In this document: in pieces, positions 1 to 4,294 of the stretch
Numbering within the stretch: position 1 is the stretch's first letter
Layout: each line of letters opens with the position of its first letter
NCBI GenBank assembly: GCA_003142355.1
Contig: PLMF01000390.1
Location: 5,981-14,070, forward strand
From: Bryobacterales bacterium
GTDB lineage: Bacteria; Acidobacteriota; Terriglobia; Bryobacterales; Bryobacteraceae
Direction of reading: 5' to 3'
DNA length: 8,090 bases
Program-made: the position numbers and the translations under genes
The notes under the pieces: model-generated
What the model saw: only the letters and a program-made list of their open reading frames with translations
Told to the model about the DNA's origin: nothing
Database searches by the model: none

Positions 1-434
<434 letters not shown>

Positions 435-467
435 AGTGCGGGGTAGATTCCCATCCTACCAGCACCT

Positions 468-508
468 GTGGGGCAGGATGGCATCCTGCGGCGGGTTGGC
501 AACCCGCC
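468..508. repeat. Two tandem perfect hairpins between nfo and leuS
   Basis: Two back-to-back palindromes, each with a single central G. The first has 8-bp arms (GCAGGATG 473-480 / CATCCTGC 482-489). The second has 9-bp arms (GGCGGGTTG 490-498 / CAACCCGCC 500-508). They follow a GTGGGGCAGG lead-in at 468. The design resembles extragenic palindromic repeats, and the lead-in resembles the GTGGAGCAGG read on the minus strand near 6263 in this window. They lie downstream of the nfo stop on the minus strand and could act as an mRNA-stabilising or terminating structure, but there is no T-tract, so a simple intrinsic terminator is unlikely. Confidence 0.65.
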
Positions 509-563
509 AGTCTGCGCCGGTACACGGGGCACCCTCGGGGTCGCGCAGTCAGTCCCCAGGTTT

Positions 564-1415
564 TCACGCGCGCACCAGCCGCTTCAACGCGTCGAGGTTG
601 CGCCGGTCGTCGCCCGGCTCGTCGATGGGCGTTTCCAGAATGAACGGCTTCGCGCGCAGCTTGGGATGCTGCAATATGCGGCGGAAAGCGGCCAGCGGGA
701 TGTGGCCTTCGCCGATGTTGGCGTGGCGATCGACGCGCGAGCCGAGCGGAGTCTTGGAATCGTTGACGTGAAACACGCGCACGTTATCGATGCCGAGCAG
801 CCTTTCGGCGCCGCGCACGGTGTCGCGCAGGCCCCCGGGCGTGGTGATATCGAAGCCGGCGGCCAGCAGATGGCAGGTATCCAGGCAATAGCCGATGGGG
901 AGATGGGTGAGGCCGCCGGCCCGTTCACGGATGGATGCCAGTTCCTCGAAGCGGCTGCCCAGGTGCGAGCCGGCGCCGGCCGTGTTTTCGAGCAGCACGG
1001 TGAGGCCGCGGGAGTGGAAGCCGTAGGCGGCATCCCGCAGCGCGGCGACGAAATCCGCGATGCCCTCCTCCACCGAGCGTCCTCTATAACTGCCGGGGTG
1101 CAGGACCAGGTATTCGGCGCCGATAGCAACGGCCCGCTCCAATTCCTCACGGAATGCGGTGATGGATTTGGCGCGGATCACAGGGTCGGCGGAGGCGAGG
1201 TTCACCAGGTAGCTGACGTGGATCACCAGCGGGTCGAGGTCAAACCGCCGGCGCGCGGCCCTGAGAAGCTTGACTTGGCCGGGGTCGGGCGCCCGTGCGC
1301 GCCACATGCGCGGGCTGGAGGAGAAGATCTGGAAGGTGTTGGCACCCAACTCCGCCGCATGTAGCGCGGCGTCTTCGAGAGACGCGGCGGTCGAGGTGTG
1401 GATACCCAGTCGCAA
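564..1415 (-). CDS. nfo: Endonuclease IV (AP endonuclease, TTG start)
   Basis: Deoxyribonuclease IV: cleaves the phosphodiester bond 5' to abasic sites and removes 3' blocking groups in base-excision repair, using three zinc ions in a TIM barrel. At 283 aa it is full length (E. coli Nfo is 285 aa). All nine expected metal ligands are present: His66, His106, Glu143, Asp179, His182, His216, Asp229, His231 and Glu261, within LVLHPGSY, LLENTAG, CLDTCH, VFHVNDSKTPLGSRVDRHANIG and ILETP. The start is TTG (1415-1413), chosen because the family N-terminus RLGIHTS follows directly and AGGA sits 7 nt upstream (1426-1423 on the minus strand). A truncated second copy of codons 1-33 with an ATG start lies at 2635-2733, so the present 5' end, ribosome-binding site and promoter may have been replaced. 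The gene diverges from mazE across a 35-bp gap. Confidence 0.97.
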   Translation of the reverse strand: MRLGIHTSTAASLEDAALHAAELGANTFQIFSSSPRMWRARAPDPGQVKLLRAARRRFDLDPLVIHVSYLVNLASADPVIRAKSITAFREELERAVAIGAEYLVLHPGSYRGRSVEEGIADFVAALRDAAYGFHSRGLTVLLENTAGAGSHLGSRFEELASIRERAGGLTHLPIGYCLDTCHLLAAGFDITTPGGLRDTVRGAERLLGIDNVRVFHVNDSKTPLGSRVDRHANIGEGHIPLAAFRRILQHPKLRAKPFILETPIDEPGDDRRNLDALKRLVRA

Positions 1416-1429
1416 AAGTACATCCTATC

Positions 1430-1448
1430 GTATACTCAAAGTAGATAC
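1430..1448 (+). promoter_or_regulatory. mazE promoter -10 and imperfect operator palindrome
   Basis: TATACT at 1431-1436 is a good -10 hexamer, placing the mRNA start about 7-8 nt before the mazE ATG at 1451, so the leader would be very short; no Shine-Dalgarno is visible. No convincing -35 is present. The -10 lies in an imperfect inverted repeat, GTATACTCAAAGTAGATAC, with arms GTATACT and AGTagATAC (two extra bases in the right arm). This is a plausible site for autorepression by MazE or MazEF, which is known for the family. The same 35 bp must also hold the nfo promoter on the other strand, so the two genes could be regulated together. Confidence 0.45.
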
Positions 1449-1450
1449 AT

Positions 1451-1699
1451 ATGCAAAATGAAACTACGGTTTCGAAATGGGGCAACAGTCTGGCCGTCCG
1501 GATTCCGCTGGCGATCGCCAAGCAGGCCAGCCTCAGCGAGGGAGATTGTGTGGCACTTGCACTCGACAGCGACGGCGGCATCGTCTTGCGCCCGACCCGG
1601 CGAAGGTACAAACTGTCGGAGCTCGTCGCCCGGATCACACCCAGGAATCGTCACCGGGAAACAGACTGGGGACCGCCTCGAGGCGAGGAATCCTGGTGA
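1451..1699 (+). CDS. mazE: MazE-family antitoxin
   Basis: Antitoxin of a type II toxin-antitoxin pair: an AbrB/SpoVT-fold DNA-binding protein that neutralises MazF and represses its own operon. The 82-aa length matches the family. The N-terminal swapped-hairpin DNA-binding domain carries the KWGNSLAVRIP signature at residues 9-19. The C-terminal toxin-binding tail, ITPRNRHRETDWGPPRGEESW (residues 62-82), closely follows the E. coli MazE tail with its conserved TP-N-H-E-DWG-P-E-W spacing. The ATG at 1451 is the only start giving the full domain. The stop TGA (1697-1699) overlaps the mazF GTG by 4 bp, indicating translational coupling. The gene is the first of a two-gene operon diverging from nfo. 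Both domains look intact, so it is probably functional. Confidence 0.95.
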   Translation: MQNETTVSKWGNSLAVRIPLAIAKQASLSEGDCVALALDSDGGIVLRPTRRRYKLSELVARITPRNRHRETDWGPPRGEESW

Positions 1700-2037
1700 G
1701 GACCGCCTTTGTACCGGAGGCCGGCGATGTTGTCTGGTTGACGTTCGACCCTCAAGCCGGCCGCGAGCAGGCGGGGCGGCGTCCGGCACTGGTGCTGAGC
1801 CCGAGAATGTACAACGCGAAATCCGGCCTGGCGCTTGTATGCCCCATCACGAATCAGGCGAAAGGATACCCATTCGAAGTGGCCGTTCCCGCCGGCCACG
1901 GTGCCACCGGCGTCATCCTGGCCGACCACATGAAGAGCGTCGACTGGAAAGCGCGCCGCGCCGAAAAACTCGGGCACTGCCCAACCGAAGTGATCGATGA
2001 GGTGCGGGCCAGGCTGGCGCCGCTGCTCGGGGACTAA
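1696..2037 (+). CDS. mazF: MazF-family mRNA interferase toxin
   Basis: Sequence-specific, ribosome-independent endoribonuclease that cleaves mRNA when released from MazE. The 113-aa product is standard length. It tracks E. coli MazF throughout: VPEAGDVVWLTFDP (residues 7-19), GREQAGRRPALVLSPRMYN (22-40), CPITNQAKGYPFEV (49-62) and LADHMKSVDWKARRAE (75-90). Glu24, Arg29 and Thr52, the residues at the E. coli active-site positions, are all kept, so the toxin is probably active. The GTG start at 1696 is preferred because it overlaps the mazE stop (GTGA), has GAGGAA a few bases upstream, and gives the family N-terminus; the open frame extends further upstream, but that part only shadows mazE. Cleavage specificity cannot be read from the sequence. 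Confidence 0.96.
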   Translation: MRTAFVPEAGDVVWLTFDPQAGREQAGRRPALVLSPRMYNAKSGLALVCPITNQAKGYPFEVAVPAGHGATGVILADHMKSVDWKARRAEKLGHCPTEVIDEVRARLAPLLGD

Positions 2038-2287
2038 AACCGAAATCAGATCGGGGGGAAGGGCGTTGGACCGCCAAGTGCTCGCAGCCGCCCGACCAAC
2101 GCGCCAGTGCCCGACAATGCACGTGGCTGGTTCGTTGCTATCTCGCAGGGGTGCCGCCGGCCTGAAGCGCCTTGGATACCCGATTCCGACGTGGAGTCGC
2201 CGTCTGCCCCGTTGACGGAGCCGATAGCCCGCGAGGCTTGTGCAGAGCGATGGAATTGCGGTTGGTAACGGAAGGGAGAGGGCACAA
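2038..2287. other. Stretch after mazF without a recognised gene
   Basis: No RNA gene, convincing terminator or recognised domain is visible in these 250 bp. After the mazF TAA, the same frame stays open for about 84 codons but has no ATG and matches nothing I recognise. The right end (about 2270-2287) carries a purine-rich GGGAGAGG that serves as the ribosome-binding site of the decayed gene starting at 2288. Confidence 0.5.
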
Positions 2288-2616
2288 GTGTTCGACGACC
2301 CGGAAGACAGGCTCTTAATCGCCATAGGCCGTTTAACGATGACGTTTTCCGCCATGGATCTGATCCTCACTGATTTCGCCATTTGCTGGCTGCGATGAAG
2401 CGGATGTCGGTGAGCGCGGCGTACTGCCATTGGCGTTTGGGGCGAAGATCGACCTCCTTTGCTGGTTGGCTGATTTTCATGCGAAAAGGCTTGGACTTGC
2501 CGCGAACTCGAAAGCGCAGGCTGTATTGCAACACGCGCGCGAGGCCAAGGAACTCGCAACACGACTACGACGCCCTTCTTGATCCGAGTCAGGTGCCTCA
2601 GGAAGCGCGCGACTGA
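2288..2616 (+). pseudogene. Decayed small hypothetical gene (frameshifted)
   Basis: A GTG at 2288 is preceded at 6 nt by a strong GGGAGAGG ribosome-binding site and opens a 36-codon frame beginning VFDDPEDRLLIAIGRL, which ends at TGA 2396-2398. From there the next frame continues with protein-like sequence, including GAKIDLLCWLADFHAKRLGL and ARSKAQ-like helical residues, to TGA 2580-2582. A third frame then reads HDYDALLDPSQVPQEARD to TGA 2614-2616. Together these read as one roughly 105-aa helical protein broken by one or two frameshifts. The general pattern (a helix with G-L/I-T, then a K-D-L-L segment) recalls small hypothetical proteins with an RN-x-x-H tail, but I cannot name a family. 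It lies inside the mazEF segment. Function unknown; it may instead be noise in a GC-rich region. Confidence 0.4.
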
Positions 2617-2634
2617 TATCGCCGGTAGACGAGC

Positions 2635-2733
2635 GGAGGAGAAGATCTGGAAGGTGTTGGCGCCCAACTCCGCCGCATGAAGCACGGCGTTTTCGAGAGA
2701 CGCGGCGGTGGAGGTGTGGATGCCCAGTCGCAT
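2635..2733 (-). pseudogene. Truncated 5' fragment of nfo (codons 1-33)
   Basis: From the ATG at 2733-2731 the frame encodes MRLGIHTSTAASLENAVLHA and on to residue 33, the N-terminus of endonuclease IV, then loses all similarity at 2635. It matches the intact nfo 5' end at 92 of 99 positions; protein differences are Asp15 to Asn and Ala17 to Val. It has no metal ligand and cannot be active. Translation could continue through the neighbouring segment, antisense to mazF, to a stop near 1651, giving a meaningless 360-aa frame. It starts 16 bp after the PIN-toxin stop, with a modest GAAGA ribosome-binding site, so the ancestral layout was probably antitoxin-PIN-nfo in one operon. It marks the right junction of the mazEF segment. 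Confidence 0.9.
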
Positions 2734-2749
2734 ATTCTTCAGGCCGCCG

Positions 2750-3172
2750 TTATGTGATCAGGTGCGGAGCCACGATGCCGATGAATTCGCGGGAGGTGAT
2801 CACCTTCGTATTCTTCCAGAACCTGGGAAAATGCCTCTGGTTGCCGGTCACCAGGTAGTCGGCGCGGCCGGCATCGGCGCATTCCAGGAACTTGTTGTCG
2901 TCCGGGTCCTTTGTCACCTGGAGTGCGCGTGACGGCTTAACGGGATGTGAATGGCTCCCGATGAGATGGAAGAGCTGCTGCTGGAGACCCCTGCGAATCT
3001 TCAGCTCCGGGCGCGCCAGCACCGCGCGGTATTCGGCGAGAACGGCCTCGGAAGTATACAGTGTGGCCGGCTTGGTGGTCGCCAGCAGAAGGATTGTCCG
3101 CTGGAGTCCGTCCGGTTTCAGGGCCGCCGAGACGAGGATGTTGGTGTCGATCACGGGCCGCAGCGGAATCAT
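2750..3172 (-). CDS. PIN-domain toxin of a toxin-antitoxin pair
   Basis: Putative ribonuclease toxin of the COG1569/PIN_3 type. PIN domains coordinate Mg2+ or Mn2+ with a few acidic residues and cut RNA. The 140-aa length fits. Likely catalytic acids: Asp9 in VIDTNILVSAAL, Glu47 in AVLAEYRAVL, the Asp89-Asp92 cluster in KDPDDNKFLECA, and Asp105 in ADYLVTGNQRHFP; these blocks occur in family order. The ATG (3172-3170) overlaps the stop of the upstream antitoxin gene as ATGA, so the two are translationally coupled. The gene ends at TAA 2752-2750, just before the truncated nfo copy. It is vapC-like in the broad sense, but COG1569 proteins differ from classical VapC, so no symbol is given. RNA target unknown. 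Confidence 0.93.
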   Translation of the reverse strand: MIPLRPVIDTNILVSAALKPDGLQRTILLLATTKPATLYTSEAVLAEYRAVLARPELKIRRGLQQQLFHLIGSHSHPVKPSRALQVTKDPDDNKFLECADAGRADYLVTGNQRHFPRFWKNTKVITSREFIGIVAPHLIT

Positions 3173-3465
3173 CCGCGTCTCGGTTTTTGCGCGCGCGCCC
3201 CTTTGATCGCCTGGTCGATTTGCCGGGAAGTGAGCTTGTCCGTCCCCTTCCGCCGCGATTCTTCGCCGATCGCCTTCAGCACTTCCGGTTCGGGGGCCGC
3301 CAGCCGAACGTAGTCGCGGATGCCGATCAGCACCGCTTTGGGCACGCCGCGCTTCTCGATAACGAGCGAGCAGTGCTCATCCTCCACCCGGCGCAACAAC
3401 GCGCCGAAACCGGTGCGGGCGCTCAGCGCCGATACCACGACGGTGTCATTCTTGCCGGTCCACAT
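3169..3465 (-). CDS. Phd/YefM-type antitoxin
   Basis: Probable antitoxin for the downstream PIN toxin: a small DNA-binding protein that should bind and inhibit the toxin and repress the operon. The 98-aa product has the Phd/YefM arrangement: an N-terminal strand-helix segment VSALSARTGFGALLRRVED (about residues 11-29), a strand pair with the typical LVIEKRGVPKAVLIGIRDYVRL (34-55), then a charged helical tail rich in Lys, Arg and Glu that would contact the toxin. The ATG at 3465-3463 is used because a stop lies in frame a few codons upstream. Its TGA overlaps the toxin ATG by 4 bp. The ribosome-binding site is weak (GAAGAG about 6 nt upstream). Pairing a Phd-type antitoxin with a COG1569 PIN toxin is plausible but not confirmed here. 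Confidence 0.87.
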   Translation of the reverse strand: MWTGKNDTVVVSALSARTGFGALLRRVEDEHCSLVIEKRGVPKAVLIGIRDYVRLAAPEPEVLKAIGEESRRKGTDKLTSRQIDQAIKGARAQKPRRG

Positions 3466-3483
3466 GGGAAACTCTTCATTTCA

Positions 3484-3526
3484 ATTATCTGAACTGTACC
3501 GTTGATCTGCAACTGGGCCAGGGTAC
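3484..3526 (-). promoter_or_regulatory. Candidate promoter and operator of the antitoxin-PIN operon
   Basis: On the minus strand TTGCAG (3512-3507) and GATAAT (3489-3484) are separated by 17 bp, a reasonable sigma-70 arrangement with a weak -35; the leader to the ATG would be about 11 nt. The -35 region sits in nested inverted repeats: GTTG/CAAC (3501-3504 / 3510-3513) inside GTACC/GGTAC (3496-3500 / 3522-3526). This would suit autorepression by the antitoxin. The repeats are short and could be chance. Confidence 0.4.
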
Positions 3527-3547
3527 GCGACATAAGAGTGAAGTCCG

Positions 3548-3661
3548 CTATTTCCCGGCGTAGGCGGAGGCCAGCCACGAGTCAATACCCTCCACTACAA
3601 GCATTCCGTCCGCGTTGTCGGCGCTGCGAGCGAAATTGCCGTGGAATTGTAGGGTTTTCAC
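3548..3661 (-). CDS. Possible 37-aa ORF or gene remnant of unknown function
   Basis: A 37-codon frame from a GTG at 3661-3659 to TAG 3550-3548 reads VKTLQFHGNFARSADNADGM followed by a balanced sequence ending DSWLASAYAGK. About 70% of third codon positions are G or C, like neighbouring genes. No Shine-Dalgarno precedes the GTG, and the frame stays open some 17 codons further upstream, so this may be the tail of a decayed gene rather than a small protein. It lies just upstream of the antitoxin gene and head-to-head with the secreted-protein gene. I do not recognise it, and it may well be chance. Confidence 0.2.
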   Translation of the reverse strand: MKTLQFHGNFARSADNADGMLVVEGIDSWLASAYAGK

Positions 3662-3703
3662 GGCCGGCTTTCGGGCCAAACTCGTTGCGGAGGTATTTGT
3701 AAC

Positions 3704-4234
3704 ATGTTTTCACGAACGCTTGCCATAGCAGTGTTGTTGGCGCTCTGCTTCTGCTGCGCGAGTTTCGCGCAGCCACAATGCAACATTCAACAGGTTGTTG
3801 GGAACTGGTCGTACCACGTGTCGGGATGGGACATCCCGCCGGGCGGCACGGCACCCGTGCAAATGCTGTTCATCGGTGTCCTCAGTATCGACTGGTCTGG
3901 TAAGGTGACGGGCCCAGGGACCTTTGCCATGGGCGCTCCTCTTGCAGGAACCCCGATTCCTGCCGGACAGGCATTGGATTATGATTTCGTCTCCGGCGGC
4001 ATCCAGTTGACCCCGGATTGCACCGGCCTTTTGTCGACCATGATGAAAATCAAGGGCAGCCCGGCGCCGCCGATGGGCCCTTACATCGGCCGTATTATCG
4101 TGTTGCCCGATCAGGGTGAGATAGTGGCCATGTCCTTCCGCGCACCAGGTACCGAGAAACCGATGTGGACCTACATCCTGAAGCGAATGACACACATCCC
4201 GTCGGCAGTCGAATGGCCCCAGCCCCAACAATAG
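3704..4234 (+). CDS. Small secreted protein of unknown function
   Basis: A 176-aa protein with a clear Sec signal peptide: Arg4, then a hydrophobic core LAIAVLLALCFCCASF, with probable cleavage after Ala22 (SFA|QPQ). No canonical lipobox is formed, because the residues before the candidate cysteines are too large, so a soluble periplasmic or exported protein is favoured. The mature part is strand-rich, with repeated short hydrophobic stretches, Gly/Pro turns and a VGNWSYHVSGW opening; Cys26 and Cys106 could form a disulphide. This layout is common among small exported beta-rich proteins of unknown role in soil bacteria, but I cannot assign a family. GGAGG (3689-3693), 10 nt before the ATG at 3704, supports the start. 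It is separated from its neighbours by gaps and appears to be transcribed alone. Confidence 0.85.
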   Translation: MFSRTLAIAVLLALCFCCASFAQPQCNIQQVVGNWSYHVSGWDIPPGGTAPVQMLFIGVLSIDWSGKVTGPGTFAMGAPLAGTPIPAGQALDYDFVSGGIQLTPDCTGLLSTMMKIKGSPAPPMGPYIGRIIVLPDQGEIVAMSFRAPGTEKPMWTYILKRMTHIPSAVEWPQPQQ

Positions 4235-4280
4235 CCGATCCTCACGCCCGGACGTCCTTTTTGTGGAGCAGCGAACGGAC

Positions 4281-4286
4281 TATAAT
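4281..4286 (+). promoter_or_regulatory. Perfect -10 box 8 nt before the start codon (leaderless candidate)
   Basis: TATAAT at 4281-4286 matches the -10 consensus exactly. The ATG of the winged-helix/TPR gene begins 8 nt after it, where transcription would be expected to start, so the mRNA would have a 0-3-nt leader. There is no Shine-Dalgarno in this space, which agrees with leaderless translation. No convincing -35 is seen at 16-18 bp; TTGTGG at 4261-4266 is too close (14 bp). Confidence 0.6.
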
Positions 4287-4294
4287 GTCCGTGA

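Larger units (their letters stand above)
1317..2733. mobile_element. Putative mazEF islet flanked by 99-bp direct repeats of the nfo 5' end
   Basis: The 99 bp at 1317-1415 (5' end of intact nfo) recur in the same orientation at 2635-2733 with seven mismatches, so 1416-2634 (mazEF plus a decayed gene) is bracketed by direct repeats. The outermost 27 bp are identical in both copies (1317-1343 and 2635-2661). Homology stops within the start codon, which is TTG in the left copy and ATG in the right. Of the other six differences, four are silent and two change residues (Asp15/Asn, Ala17/Val), a pattern of divergence under selection rather than free decay. This fits integration into the 5' part of nfo by an element that carried its own nfo 5' end, or recombination between diverged alleles. 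No integrase or transposase is present, so the element is inferred. Confidence 0.4.

Noticed and set aside
468..1364. 298-codon open frame on the plus strand opposite nfo
   Set aside because: It is antisense to a full-length endonuclease IV with all metal ligands; long antisense frames are expected in GC-rich genes.
1477..1695. Extension of mazF upstream to an ATG at 1477
   Set aside because: It overlaps mazE throughout and adds a sequence unlike any MazF; the GTG with the GTGA overlap and ribosome-binding site gives the family N-terminus.
4250..4262. GGACGTCC followed by TTTTT as a terminator after the secreted-protein gene
   Set aside because: The palindrome has no room for a loop, so a stable 8-base hairpin cannot form.
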